From the NCBI GenBank assembly GCA_035548515.1, contig DASZSW010000018.1, positions 124,001 through 188,000 on the forward strand: DNA of 64,000 bases, in the 5' to 3' direction. Every line of letters begins with the position of its first letter. Positions within the stretch are counted from its first letter, which is position 1. This DNA is from DASZQY01 sp035548515 (GTDB lineage: Bacteria > Pseudomonadota > Alphaproteobacteria > Rhizobiales > Kaistiaceae). The notes beneath the pieces are model-generated. The model was not told where the DNA came from. It worked only from the letters and a program-made list of their open reading frames with translations, and searched no databases. Made by a program: the position numbers and the translations under genes. Shown in pieces: positions 20,188-29,598 of the stretch.

Positions 20188-21480
20188 CTAAACGATGCCG
20201 CCGCCTCTGCCGCTTGCCGCCGGCCGGGCCTTGCCGACCTTCGCGCGATAGCCGGCGGCTCGGTAAGTCGCGACCGGATCGATGGCGCCCCCCGCGTTGG
20301 CGCGCGCCTGCGCGAGGATTGGGCCGACGTCGGTCGTGTACGCCCGTTTCAAGGTCTGCGCCGCCATGAGGGCGTCGTTGTCGTCTTGATACCCGGCGAG
20401 CATGGCACGATCGACGATCAGGGCCTGCGCATAGGCTCTCACGATTTCGCCGGCGCTGGTGATCAGGCTTTCGATCGGATCGGTGACGTTGTGCGACTGG
20501 TCGATCATGTACGCGGGACGGAAGCCCTTGGCCTTACGCTCCGCCGCATCGACCAGCTCGTTGAAGACGAGAAACAGCTGGAAGGGATTGATGGAGCCGG
20601 AGTCGAGGTCGTCGTCGCCGTACTTCGAATCGTTGAAATGGAAGCCGGCGAGTTTGCGGAACTGGATCAGCCGCGCGACGATCATCTCGATGTTCACGTT
20701 CGGCGCGTGATGGCCGAGATCGACCAGCGAGAATGCCTTGGGCCCAAGCTCGGCCGCGGCGAGATAGCTGGTGCCCCAGTCCTGGATGACGGTGGAATAG
20801 AACGCCGGCTCGTAGAGCTTGTGCTCGATGAAGATGCGCCAGTCCGACGGCAGCGCAGCGTAGACCTCGCGCATCGCGTCGAGGTAGCGCTCGAAGGCCT
20901 TGGTGAAGTTGGACTGGCCGGGGAAGTTGGAGCCGTCGCCGATCCACACGGTCAGCGCCTTGGAGCCGAGCGCCTCGCCGATCTCAATGCACTCGATGTT
21001 GTGCGCGATGGCCTGGTCGCGGACCGCCTTATCGGCGTGCGAGAGGCTGCCGAATTTGTAGCTGCGCTTCTGGCCGGGCGAATCCTGGAAGGTGTTCGAG
21101 TTCATCGCGTCGAAGCCGAGGCCCAGCGCGTCGGCCTTCTGCTTCAGACCCTTCAGGTCCTTGACCTTGTCCCACGGAATATGGAGCGAGACCGTCGGCG
21201 TGGCGCGGCTCAACTGATGGATGACGGCACAATCGTCGAGCTTGTCGAAGATGCCGCGCGGCTCGCCGGCGCCCGGGAAGCGGGCGAAGCGCGTGCCGCC
21301 CGTGCCGACCCCCCACGAGGGAATCGCGACGGCGAATTTCGCCACCTGCTTCTTGATGCGGTCGATGTCGATGTTGCGGCGGGCAAGCTGTTCGCCGAGC
21401 GCGGCGTAATCGGCGGCCAGCGCCTTCTCGCGTTTGGCGTTTTCCTTCGCGATGAGATTCGCGTCGATCGGGCCGGCCAT
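20188..21480 (-). CDS. rhaI: L-rhamnose isomerase, RhaI type
   Basis: A 430-residue sugar isomerase of the rhizobial/Pseudomonas stutzeri RhaI family, not the E. coli RhaA family. It converts L-rhamnose to L-rhamnulose. The metal-binding residues are visible in FIEHKLYEPAF (Glu), SLVDLGHHAPN (Asp, His) and GFHFNDSKYGDDDLD (Asp). SWGVGTGGTRFARFPG near the amino end is also typical. It lies 25 bases after rhaD on the same strand, so the two form the rhaDI operon, divergent from rhaR. Length and gene order match the rhizobial locus. Confidence 0.95.
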   Translation of the reverse strand: MAGPIDANLIAKENAKREKALAADYAALGEQLARRNIDIDRIKKQVAKFAVAIPSWGVGTGGTRFARFPGAGEPRGIFDKLDDCAVIHQLSRATPTVSLHIPWDKVKDLKGLKQKADALGLGFDAMNSNTFQDSPGQKRSYKFGSLSHADKAVRDQAIAHNIECIEIGEALGSKALTVWIGDGSNFPGQSNFTKAFERYLDAMREVYAALPSDWRIFIEHKLYEPAFYSTVIQDWGTSYLAAAELGPKAFSLVDLGHHAPNVNIEMIVARLIQFRKLAGFHFNDSKYGDDDLDSGSINPFQLFLVFNELVDAAERKAKGFRPAYMIDQSHNVTDPIESLITSAGEIVRAYAQALIVDRAMLAGYQDDNDALMAAQTLKRAYTTDVGPILAQARANAGGAIDPVATYRAAGYRAKVGKARPAASGRGGGIV

Positions 21481-21505
21481 GTTTCCCCCTCGGCTTCCCG
21501 GTTTG

Positions 21506-23599
21506 CTACCGAGTGAAGCTCTGCGCGTTGCCCGCGTCTACGTTGATGATGTTGCCGGTGGATTTTGCGCTGGCGTCGGAGACGAGGAAGTAGATCGCCT
21601 CGGCGACGTCCTCGGGCAGCACGTTGCGCTTGAGGAGGCTGCGCTGGCGGTAGTGCTCCTCCAGCTCGTCCGGCTTCATATTGTAGGCGGCGGCGCGCTG
21701 CTCACGCCACTCCCCGGTCCAGATCTTGGAGCCGCGCAGGACCGCGTCGGGGTTGACGACGTTGACGCGGATGCCAAGCGGGGCGCCTTCCAGCGCGATA
21801 CCGCGGGCGAGGTGAATCTCGGCGGCCTTGGCCGTGGAATACGCGGAGGCGTTCACCGACGCCGCGAGCCCGTTTTTCGACGAGACGAAGACCATCACCC
21901 CGCCGAGCCCCTGACGCTTCATCAGGCGGAAGGCTTCGCGCGAGACAAGGAAATAGCCGGTGGCGAGGATCGAGATGTTACGGTTCCATACGTCCAAACC
22001 GGTCTCCTCGAACGGCGAGGCGGACGAGATGCCGGCGTTGGAGACGAGGATGTCGAGCCCGCCGTATTCGGCGATGGTGTCGGCGAAGGCACGGAGCACG
22101 CCTGGCTCGTCGGTGACGTCGACGTGGACGCTGCGGACTTGATCCTTGCCGTAGGTCCTGGCGAGCGCGGTGTGGGTCGTTTCCAGCGATGCCTTGTCGA
22201 CGTCGGCGAGCACCACCGCGGCGCCCTCGGCGAGCAGGCGAAGCGCGGTGGCCCGGCCGATGCCGGAAGCCCCGCCGGTGACGAAGCCGATGCGGCCGAA
22301 CAGCGACTTCGGCTTCGGCATGCGCTGGAGCTTCGCCTCCTCCAGCAGCCAATACTCGATGTCGAAGGCTTCCTGCTCGGGCAGGCCGACGTAGGTCGAG
22401 ACCGACGAGGCGCCGCGCATGACGTTGATGGCGTTGCGATAGAACTCGCCGGCGATGCGCGCCGTCGCCTTGTCGCGCGCGAAGGTGATCATGCCGACGG
22501 AAGGCACCAGGTACACGACCGCGTTCGCGTCGCGCATTGCCGGGCTGTTCGGATGCTTGCAGCGTTCGTAATAGGCGGCGTATCCGGCGCGGTAGTCGGC
22601 AATCGCCTTGGGTAACGATGCGACCGTGACGGCGACGTCGCCCGTGTAGTCGAGCACGAGCGGGCGAATCTTGGTGCGCAGGAAATGATCGGGGCACGAT
22701 GTGCCGAGCGCGGCCAGTTCGCGGAGGCGCGTAGAGTTGACAAATTCCAGCGCGGCCGGTGAGTCATCGAAGTGGCCGACCTTGCTTTCGCTGGTGCCGA
22801 TCAGGCCGCGGATCGCCGGCATCAGTTGCACGGCGGCGGCGCGCCGATCGGCAGGCGCCGCGGATTTCACGGCAGCGCCGCCGAACACCGGCGCATCGCC
22901 GATCTTGGCGGCGAGCCAGGCGATCGCCTTGTTGATCGTGGCGATGGTGGCCTCGTAGCAGGCGCGCGGATCGTTGTCCCAAGTGAACAGGCCGTGGCTT
23001 TCCAGTACGACGCCGATGGCTTTCGGATTCTCGCGCGCGAATTTCTCCAGCATCAGGCCGAGTTCGAAACCCGGCCGACGCCAGGGCAGCCAGCCGATCG
23101 CGTCGCCATAGATCTGCTTCGTCAGCTCGCGGGAATTTTTCGAGGCGGCGATGGCGATCACCGCGTCGGGATGCATGTGGTCGACGTGCGCGTACGGCAG
23201 GAAACCGTGCAGCGGCGTGTCGATCGACGCAGCGCGGGGGTTGAGGCCGAAGGTGCAATGGGGAAGCAGGTCCACCATCTCGTCTTCGAATTGCGGGCCA
23301 CGATAGAGCGACTTCAGCGACTCGAGCTTGTCGAGATAGAGCGTCGCGAATCCATCCAGCTTCATCGAGCCGAGGTCGCCACCCGATCCCTTTACCCACA
23401 GCACGCGGACATCCTTGCCGGTGAGCGGATCGCGGGCGGTGAGTTTCGCCGATGTGTTGCCGCCACCAAAGTTGGTGATGCGGAGATCGGAGCCCAGAAG
23501 GTTGGAGCGGTAGAGCAGCAGCTCGGGCGGCGACAGCGTGGCGGCGTGCCGCTCATCCCAGCGGCTGGCAAGCAGGGGGCTGTCCGTCGGTGCGTTCAT
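21506..23599 (-). CDS. rhaD: Bifunctional rhamnulose-1-phosphate aldolase/alcohol dehydrogenase
   Basis: A 697-residue fusion typical of rhizobial rhamnose catabolism. Residues about 1-420 are a class II aldolase domain (FGGGNTSAK at 45-52, HVDHMHPDAV near 138-147 with metal His residues, LESHGLFTW). Residues about 435-697 are a short-chain dehydrogenase (TGGASGIG at 441-448, NAGISSASPF, catalytic Tyr and Lys in SAYSTAKAAE). The product would split rhamnulose-1-phosphate into dihydroxyacetone phosphate and lactaldehyde and oxidise the lactaldehyde. I chose ATG at 23599, where homology starts; an in-frame start at 23668 would add 23 residues. The promoter is in the gap shared with rhaR. Confidence 0.94.
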   Translation of the reverse strand: MNAPTDSPLLASRWDERHAATLSPPELLLYRSNLLGSDLRITNFGGGNTSAKLTARDPLTGKDVRVLWVKGSGGDLGSMKLDGFATLYLDKLESLKSLYRGPQFEDEMVDLLPHCTFGLNPRAASIDTPLHGFLPYAHVDHMHPDAVIAIAASKNSRELTKQIYGDAIGWLPWRRPGFELGLMLEKFARENPKAIGVVLESHGLFTWDNDPRACYEATIATINKAIAWLAAKIGDAPVFGGAAVKSAAPADRRAAAVQLMPAIRGLIGTSESKVGHFDDSPAALEFVNSTRLRELAALGTSCPDHFLRTKIRPLVLDYTGDVAVTVASLPKAIADYRAGYAAYYERCKHPNSPAMRDANAVVYLVPSVGMITFARDKATARIAGEFYRNAINVMRGASSVSTYVGLPEQEAFDIEYWLLEEAKLQRMPKPKSLFGRIGFVTGGASGIGRATALRLLAEGAAVVLADVDKASLETTHTALARTYGKDQVRSVHVDVTDEPGVLRAFADTIAEYGGLDILVSNAGISSASPFEETGLDVWNRNISILATGYFLVSREAFRLMKRQGLGGVMVFVSSKNGLAASVNASAYSTAKAAEIHLARGIALEGAPLGIRVNVVNPDAVLRGSKIWTGEWREQRAAAYNMKPDELEEHYRQRSLLKRNVLPEDVAEAIYFLVSDASAKSTGNIINVDAGNAQSFTR

Positions 23600-23680
23600 C
23601 TCAGGCGTGCTTTTAAAGGATGATCGCCGCGCCCCGGTACGGGCGAGGGCCGATGGATACTTTCGCAATTATGTTTCTTT

Positions 23681-23773
23681 TGTCAATCAAAAGCGCGCAT
23701 GATCGCGCATGCTGCAGTGCACTTGGCGGTACCGCGCCGCAATACTATCGAAATTGATCGATTTTGATTGACA
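23681..23773. promoter_or_regulatory. Mirror-image boxes in rhaD-rhaR divergent promoter
   Basis: TGTCAATCAAAA at 23681-23692 and its exact reverse complement TTTTGATTGACA at 23762-23773 face outward in the 215-base gap between rhaD and rhaR. Each box ends in TTGACA, a consensus -35 hexamer, reading toward the gene on its side, so each promoter probably overlaps an operator. A related segment, AAATTGATCGA (23751-23761), abuts the second box. DeoR-type RhaR is the likely binder. A CRP-like site was not seen. Confidence 0.65.
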
Positions 23774-23814
23774 CTTCGAGGGAAGCTTGCTGATCTCACC
23801 AGCGGGAGACCTTC

Positions 23815-24624
23815 ATGCACGAAATCGAGCGTCACCGGATCATTCTGGGCGAAGTCGCTGACCGTCCGGTCGTGACCGTCGCCCAACTGGTCGAGCTGAC
23901 CGGCGCGTCGGAGGCCACAATCCGCCGCGATATCGGTGCGCTCCACATGACCGGCCGCCTGCGCCGCGTGCGCGGCGGGGCGGAGGCGCTGCACCCGCCG
24001 CAAACCGTTGGACTGGCGGGTCGGCCCTTCTCCGTGAATGAAGGTGTCAACGTTGAGAAGAAGCGCGCCATTGCGCGTGCAGCTGTTGCACTGTGCAGCG
24101 ACGGCGAGTCGATCATCATCAACGGCGGCACCACGACGTTCCAGATGGTGCACGATCTCTCCGCGCGGCGGATGCAGATCCTGACGAATTCGTTTCCGAT
24201 CGCAGACCATCTGCTGCGCAACTCGAAGAACACGATCACACTGCCGGGTGGCGCGATCTATCGCGAGCAGAACATCGTGCTGTCGCCGTTCGAGAACGAC
24301 ATCACGCGCAATTTCTATGCGCGGCGCATGTTCATGAGCGCGCAGGGCATCTCGCCGATGGGCGTGATGGAGGGCGATCCGCTTCTCATCCAGGCGGAGC
24401 AGAAGCTGATCAACCAGGCGGAGGAGCTGGTGCTGCTGGTCGACTCGTCGAAGTTCGCTGTCCGCTCAAGCCTCATCCTGTGTCCGCTGGAGCGGGTGGC
24501 GGTCGTCGTCACCGACGAGGGCATCTCTGCGCGCGACGCCAAGATGCTCGAACAATCCGGAATTCGCCTCATCGTCGCCGAGCCGACAGCCGGCGAAGGG
24601 GAGGCATCATCATCGGCAGCCTGA
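23815..24624 (+). CDS. rhaR: DeoR family repressor of rhamnose catabolism
   Basis: A 269-residue DeoR-family regulator. The amino-terminal winged helix reads ERHRIILGEVADRPVVTV then LTGASEATIRRDIGALH, the DeoR signature. The carboxyl domain is the phosphosugar sensor, with INGGTTTFQMV and NSFPIADHLL. In rhizobia the equivalent RhaR negatively regulates the rha genes. It is first in rhaRSTPQUK and divergent from rhaDI, with symmetric boxes between. The gene ends 49 bases before rhaS. GGGAGACCTTC precedes the ATG. Confidence 0.93.
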   Translation: MHEIERHRIILGEVADRPVVTVAQLVELTGASEATIRRDIGALHMTGRLRRVRGGAEALHPPQTVGLAGRPFSVNEGVNVEKKRAIARAAVALCSDGESIIINGGTTTFQMVHDLSARRMQILTNSFPIADHLLRNSKNTITLPGGAIYREQNIVLSPFENDITRNFYARRMFMSAQGISPMGVMEGDPLLIQAEQKLINQAEELVLLVDSSKFAVRSSLILCPLERVAVVVTDEGISARDAKMLEQSGIRLIVAEPTAGEGEASSSAA

Positions 24625-24673
24625 GAAGTGCCGACCGCTACCAGTTGTCAGTAAACTCAATGGGAGGAAAAGA

Positions 24674-25666
24674 ATGAAACTTCTCAAGTCTCTAGCGATC
24701 GGCACAGCGCTCGCACTCGCGCTGGCAGTCAATCCGGCGAACGCCGCCACCGTGAAGATCGCGTTGCTCGTCAAGAATCTCGGCAACGGCTTCTTCGACG
24801 CGGCCAACAAGGGCGCGCAGCAGGCCGCCAAGGATCTCGGCGATGTCGAGGTGATCTACACGGGCCCGACCAAAGCGACACCAGAAGGTCAGATCGACAT
24901 CATCAATCAGCTCGTCGCGCAGGGCGTCAATGCCATTGCCGTCTCCGCTAACGACGCGGACGCTCTCGTTCCGGCGTTGAAGAAGGCGATGGAACGCGGC
25001 GTCACGGTCATCTCGTTCGACTCCGGCGTCTCCAAGGAGGGCCGCCAGATGAACCTGCTGGCCTCGGCAACAGACCTTATCGGCGACCAGAACCTGAAGA
25101 TGGCGAACGACCTGCTGAAGGAGAAGGGTGACGTCGCCATTCTCTCGGCGTCCTCGACGGCCACGAACCAGAACGCCTGGATCGAGGTGATGAAGAAGGA
25201 CGTGGCGAAGTATCCGAACGTCAATCTGGTCGACACCGTCTACGGCGACGACAACGACGACAAGTCGCTGGCTGAAGCCAAGGGCCTGCTCCAGAAGTAC
25301 CCGAACCTGAAGGTCATCATTGCCCCGACCACCGTCGGCATCCGCCAGGCGTCGGTCGTGGTCGAGGACCAGAAGCTGGTCGGCAAGGTGTTCGTCACCG
25401 GTCTCGGCCTGCCCTCGGAAATGATCACGCACGTGAAGTCGGGCGCCTCGCCGGCGTTTGCGCTGTGGAACCCGATCGACCTCGGCTACGCAGCGACCAC
25501 GATCGCCTACAATCTCGCCACCAAGAAGGAAACGGCGAAGGCTGGCGGCGAGCTGTCGATGGGCAAGCTCGGCAAGGTGAAGCTCGACGACGATCTGTCG
25601 GGCCCGATGGCTCCGCCGTTCGTGTTCGACGCGTCGAACATCGACGAGTTCTCGAAGGTCTACTAG
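24674..25666 (+). CDS. rhaS: L-rhamnose ABC transporter binding protein
   Basis: A 330-residue periplasmic binding protein with a clear signal peptide (cleavage after ANA at residue 24). The mature part starts TVKIALLVKNLGNGFFDAANKGAQ, a standard sugar-binder first strand, and contains AVSANDADALVPALK and DVAILSASSTATNQNAWIE. GGGAGGAAAAGA upstream is an excellent ribosome site. By position it is RhaS of the rhizobial rhamnose importer. A GC-rich hairpin with a T-run follows the stop, which should keep rhaS message above that of rhaTPQUK. Confidence 0.93.
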   Translation: MKLLKSLAIGTALALALAVNPANAATVKIALLVKNLGNGFFDAANKGAQQAAKDLGDVEVIYTGPTKATPEGQIDIINQLVAQGVNAIAVSANDADALVPALKKAMERGVTVISFDSGVSKEGRQMNLLASATDLIGDQNLKMANDLLKEKGDVAILSASSTATNQNAWIEVMKKDVAKYPNVNLVDTVYGDDNDDKSLAEAKGLLQKYPNLKVIIAPTTVGIRQASVVVEDQKLVGKVFVTGLGLPSEMITHVKSGASPAFALWNPIDLGYAATTIAYNLATKKETAKAGGELSMGKLGKVKLDDDLSGPMAPPFVFDASNIDEFSKVY

Positions 25667-25685
25667 GCGTACCTCCCTGCGCCGT

Positions 25686-25716
25686 GGGGGGCGGCCGCCC
25701 GGCCGCCTCCCTTTTT
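25686..25716 (+). terminator. Hairpin with T-run between rhaS and rhaT
   Basis: GGGGGCGGCCG (about 25686-25696) can pair with CGGCCGCCTCC (about 25700-25710), with one G-T pair and a tiny centre that would open to a normal loop, followed by TTTTT at 25712-25716. It has the form of an intrinsic terminator but sits inside the rha operon, so it is best read as an attenuator. Confidence 0.65.
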
Positions 25717-25806
25717 CTTGGACCGGACGTATCATTCGCGTGGCCTTCGCCCGCGCATCGCCCTGAGCGGCGCAAGAATTCACGGAACGCGTTTTCGGAG
25801 CCGCGT

Positions 25807-27318
25807 TTGACCTCCACGACCCCTGCCCTCGAGGCCACTGGCATCTCCAAATCCTTCCCGGGCGTGAAGGCGCTGGAGAACGTCGAGCTGCGGCTTTATC
25901 CGGGCACCGTGACTGCCCTTATCGGCGAGAACGGCGCGGGCAAATCGACGCTGGTGAAGATTCTGACCGGCGTCTATACGCCCGACAGCGGCTCCATCGC
26001 GCTCAACGGAACATCCATCGTCATTCCCGACGCCGAGAGCGCGTTCCGCCAAGGCATCACCGCGACGCACCAGGAGACGGTGCTGTTCGACGAGCTGACG
26101 GTGATGGAGAACATCTTCCTCGGCCATCCGATCACGGGTCGTTTCGGCCTGCTCGACTGGCGAGCAATGCGCGCGCGAGCGCGCGAGATACTCGCCGAGC
26201 TGGAGGTTGATCTTGATCCCGACATGCGCCTTCGCGACCTGGCGATCGCACGCAAGCATCTCGTAGCCATCGCGCGGGCGCTGTCCATCGACGCGCGCAT
26301 CGTCATCATGGATGAGCCGACCGCGTCGCTGTCGCACAAGGAAGTCGAGGAGCTTTACTCCATCGTCGGCAAGCTGAAGCGCGAGGGGAAAGCGATCCTC
26401 TTCATCAGCCACAAGTTCGAGGAAATTTTTCGTATCGCCGACGAGTACGCGGTGTTCCGCGACGGGCGCTCGGTCGGCTCGGGCCGCGTAGCCGAGGCGA
26501 CGGCGTCGCGCCTGATCTCGCTGATGGTCGGCCGCACCGTCGATCAGGTCTTCCCCAAGGTCAGGGTGCCACTTGGCGAGACGGTTTTCGCAGTCGAGGA
26601 CCTGTCGCATCCGACGGAATTCGCGGACATCTCCTTCTCGCTCCAGAAGGGCGAAATCCTTGGCTTCTACGGCCTCGTCGGCTCGGGCCGCAGCGAGATC
26701 ATGCAGGCGCTGTTCGGCGTCACGCGGCCTTCAGCGGGCCGGATCGCGCTCAGCGGCAAGGCCATCACGATCCGCAAGCCAGCGGACGCGGTCGATGCGG
26801 GCATCGTTTACGTGCCGGAGGAGCGGCAGCGGGCGGGGGCGATCCTGCCCCTGCCCGTGTTCGAAAACATGACGCTGCCATCGCTGCACAGGATCACGCG
26901 ACGCGGCTTCCTCGACCTCGCGCGCGAATTCGATCTGGCGCGGAAATATGCGACGCGGCTGGATCTTCGCGCTTCCAGCCTCAGCCAGGAGGTCGGCACG
27001 CTATCCGGCGGCAACCAGCAGAAGGTCGTGATCGGCAAATGGCTGGCGACGGAACCGCGCGTCATCATTCTCGATGAGCCCACCAAGGGCATCGACGTCG
27101 GCTCGAAGGCCGCGGTGCATGCCTTCATGGGCGAACTGGTCGCGCAGGGGCTCGCCGTTATCATGGTCTCGTCCGAGCTGCCGGAGATCCTCGGCATGTC
27201 GGACCGCGTCGTCGTCATGCGCGAGGGCCGCATGGCCGGCGTGTTCGAGCGCGCCGGGCTGACCGCGGAGACGCTGGTGGCCGCGGCAACCGGCAACGTC
27301 GCCGTGGAGGCAGCGTGA
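25807..27318 (+). CDS. rhaT: L-rhamnose ABC transporter ATPase
   Basis: A 503-residue double-domain ATPase of the RbsA type. The first domain has Walker A GENGAGKST at residues 40-48 and IVIMDEPTASLS as Walker B; its signature region reads LRDLAIARKHL rather than LSGGQ. The second domain has GLVGSGRSE in the Walker A place, LSGGNQQKVV as signature and IILDEPTKGID. The start is a TTG at 25807 with GGAG six bases upstream; no in-frame ATG is near. The start follows rhaS by 140 bases including the hairpin. The stop overlaps the rhaP ATG (TGATG). Confidence 0.93.
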   Translation: MTSTTPALEATGISKSFPGVKALENVELRLYPGTVTALIGENGAGKSTLVKILTGVYTPDSGSIALNGTSIVIPDAESAFRQGITATHQETVLFDELTVMENIFLGHPITGRFGLLDWRAMRARAREILAELEVDLDPDMRLRDLAIARKHLVAIARALSIDARIVIMDEPTASLSHKEVEELYSIVGKLKREGKAILFISHKFEEIFRIADEYAVFRDGRSVGSGRVAEATASRLISLMVGRTVDQVFPKVRVPLGETVFAVEDLSHPTEFADISFSLQKGEILGFYGLVGSGRSEIMQALFGVTRPSAGRIALSGKAITIRKPADAVDAGIVYVPEERQRAGAILPLPVFENMTLPSLHRITRRGFLDLAREFDLARKYATRLDLRASSLSQEVGTLSGGNQQKVVIGKWLATEPRVIILDEPTKGIDVGSKAAVHAFMGELVAQGLAVIMVSSELPEILGMSDRVVVMREGRMAGVFERAGLTAETLVAAATGNVAVEAA

Positions 27319-28286
27319 TGCGGCTCAACCGGGACGCTCTCTTCGGCGCGCTTGTCTTCGTGCTGATTGCGGTGGTCGGCGTTATCCGACCCAGCTTCGT
27401 ATGGCCGCAGAATCTCGTCGGCCTGTTCAACGATACCGCCGTGCTGGTCATGCTGGCCCTGGCGCAGATGACGGTCATCCTCACCAAGTGCATCGACCTG
27501 TCGGTAGCGGCGAACATCGCTCTGACCGGCGTGCTGGTGTCCGAGGCCAACGCTGCGTTTCCGGGTGTACCGGTGCCGTTGATCATGCTGCTGGCGGCGG
27601 GCATCGGCCTACTGCTCGGCGCGTTCAACGGCGCGATGGTGTGGCTGGTCGGCATCCCCTCCATAGTGGTGACACTTGGGACGCTGTCGATCTACCGCGG
27701 CCTGGCGTTCGTGGCGTCGGGCGGCACCTCCATCGTCGGGCACCAGATGAGCCCGGCATTCATCTCGTTGCCGCGGGAGGAGCTGCTCGGGCTGCCGATG
27801 ATGTCGTGGTTCGCGATTGTCGTGATCGCCATCTTCGCCGTTGCGCTGCGCGGAACGCGCACGGGACGCGCCTTCTATGCAGCCGGCGGCAACCCGACCG
27901 CGGCGGTGTACACCGGCATCGATGTCGGGCGGACGCAGTTCGTCGCCTTTTGCGTATCCGGCACGGTCGCGGGATTCTGCGGCTACCTGTGGGCGACGCG
28001 TTTCAGCATCGCCAACGTGGATATGGCGAACGGCTTCGAACTCGACGTGATCGCCTCGTGCGTCATCGGCGGCGTGTCGATCTCCGGCGGCATCGGAACC
28101 GTGGCGGGCGCGGTTCTGGGCGCCATCTTCTTCGGCGTGGTGCGGAATGCCCTCCCCGTCGTCTACATCTCGCCCTTCTGGCAACTCGCCGTCTCCGGAG
28201 GCGCCATTCTTGCCGCGGTGATCATCAACTCGGGCCGCGAGAAACGCGCCGGGCGGCTGATCCTGAAGGAAGCGGCAGCGTCATGA
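27318..28286 (+). CDS. rhaP: L-rhamnose ABC transporter permease RhaP
   Basis: A 322-residue RbsC-type permease with multiple hydrophobic helices. Family marks are MTVILTKCIDLSVAANIAL, the GRAFYAAGGNPTAAVYTGI loop that meets the ATPase, and the glycine-rich end (SISGGIGTVAGAVLGAIFFG). I chose ATG at 27318, overlapping the rhaT stop, rather than GTG three bases earlier. It ends overlapping rhaQ by four bases, so the two permeases are likely made in equal amounts and form a heterodimer. Confidence 0.92.
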   Translation: MRLNRDALFGALVFVLIAVVGVIRPSFVWPQNLVGLFNDTAVLVMLALAQMTVILTKCIDLSVAANIALTGVLVSEANAAFPGVPVPLIMLLAAGIGLLLGAFNGAMVWLVGIPSIVVTLGTLSIYRGLAFVASGGTSIVGHQMSPAFISLPREELLGLPMMSWFAIVVIAIFAVALRGTRTGRAFYAAGGNPTAAVYTGIDVGRTQFVAFCVSGTVAGFCGYLWATRFSIANVDMANGFELDVIASCVIGGVSISGGIGTVAGAVLGAIFFGVVRNALPVVYISPFWQLAVSGGAILAAVIINSGREKRAGRLILKEAAAS

Positions 28287-29281
28287 ACGCCGAAGCGCCC
28301 GCCCCGCGCGTCATCCCCGACCGCATCGCCACGGGCGGATGGTGGCGGCGGTGGGAAGTCATCCTGCTCGCCGTCGCCGTGGTGATCTTCATCTACAACT
28401 CGTTTGCCTCGCCGTACTTTCTCAACGCGTACAATCTCTCCGACGCGACCTTCAATTTCACCGAGAAGGCGCCGATCGCGTTTGCAATGGCGTTTCTGAT
28501 CATCGCGGGCGAGATCGACCTGTCGGTTGCCTCGATCATCGCGCTGTCGTCGACCGCGATGGGCGCGGCGGCGACGGCGGGTGCTGGCCCTGCAGTGCTC
28601 GTAGTCACAGGCATTGCCGTCGGAATCGCGGCGGGCGCGTTCAACGGATTCGTCGTCACCTATTTCCGCATCCCTTCGATCGTGACGACGATCGGCACCA
28701 TGAGCCTTTTCCGCGGCATCTCGTACGTGGTGCTCGGCGATCAGGTGTACCGTAAGTATCCACCAGGCTTCGATTATTTCGGCCAGGGCTACGTGTTCTG
28801 GGTGTTCTCGTTCGAGTTCGTGCTGTTCCTGGTCCTTGCCGTAGTCTTCGCGGTCGTGCTCCACCTCACCACCTTCGGGCGGCGGGTCTATGCCATCGGC
28901 AACAATCCGGTGGCGGCGCAATTCTCCGGTGTGCGCGTCGACCGCATCCGCTTCCTGCTTTTCATGCTCACCGGCCTCATGAGCGGCGTCGCCTCGGTGC
29001 TGCTCACTTCGCGCATCGCTTCGACGCGGCCGACGATCGCGACCGGGTTCGAGCTGGAGGTGGTGACGATGGTGGTGCTCGGCGGCGTCAACATCCTCGG
29101 TGGCTCGGGCACGATCGTGGGCGTCGTCATCGCGGCGTTCGTCATGGGGCTTCTGACGTTCGGCTTCGGGCTGTTCAATGTGCCAGGGATCGTGCAATCC
29201 ATTTTCATTGGCGCGCTGCTCATCGGCGTGATCGCGTTGCCGATCGTGGGCGGTAAGATCGCTCGGCGGTGGAGGGCGTGA
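28283..29281 (+). CDS. rhaQ: L-rhamnose ABC transporter permease RhaQ
   Basis: A 332-residue permease paralogous to RhaP, with a hydrophilic amino tail of about 25 residues and then hydrophobic helices. AGEIDLSVASIIAL, GRRVYAIGNNPVAAQFSGV and GGVNILGGSGTIVGVVIAAF are the matching motifs. It overlaps rhaP by ATGA and its TGA shares its last base with the rhaU start. Together with RhaS, RhaT and RhaP it completes the importer. Confidence 0.92.
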   Translation: MNAEAPAPRVIPDRIATGGWWRRWEVILLAVAVVIFIYNSFASPYFLNAYNLSDATFNFTEKAPIAFAMAFLIIAGEIDLSVASIIALSSTAMGAAATAGAGPAVLVVTGIAVGIAAGAFNGFVVTYFRIPSIVTTIGTMSLFRGISYVVLGDQVYRKYPPGFDYFGQGYVFWVFSFEFVLFLVLAVVFAVVLHLTTFGRRVYAIGNNPVAAQFSGVRVDRIRFLLFMLTGLMSGVASVLLTSRIASTRPTIATGFELEVVTMVVLGGVNILGGSGTIVGVVIAAFVMGLLTFGFGLFNVPGIVQSIFIGALLIGVIALPIVGGKIARRWRA

Positions 29282-29595
29282 TGCAGAAGTATGCGTTCCG
29301 CATGCAGCTCAATCCCGGCATGGAAGCCGAATACAAGCGACGGCATGAGGCCATCTGGCCGGAGCTGTCGGCGCTGCTGAAGGCGGCGGGCGTCTCGGAT
29401 TATTCCATCCATCTCGACCGCGAGACCAATGCGCTGTTCGGCGTACTGTGGCGCTCCGACGACCACGGGATGGACGACCTGCCGAAGCATCCGGTGATGC
29501 AGAGGTGGTGGGCCTACATGGCCGACATCATGGCTACCAGGCCCGACAACGAGCCGGTGTCCGTGCCGCTCGTCACCGTCTTCCACATGGAGTGA
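29281..29595 (+). CDS. rhaU: L-rhamnose mutarotase
   Basis: A 104-residue protein with the full length and pattern of L-rhamnose mutarotases: KYAFRMQLNPGMEAEYKRRH, the SDYSIHLD segment and the carboxyl end HPVMQRWWAYMADIM. It interconverts alpha and beta anomers of rhamnose, with a conserved His (EYKRRHEAIW) as catalytic residue. It overlaps the rhaQ stop by one base and ends three bases before rhaK. Confidence 0.95.
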   Translation: MQKYAFRMQLNPGMEAEYKRRHEAIWPELSALLKAAGVSDYSIHLDRETNALFGVLWRSDDHGMDDLPKHPVMQRWWAYMADIMATRPDNEPVSVPLVTVFHME

Positions 29596-29598
29596 GGC

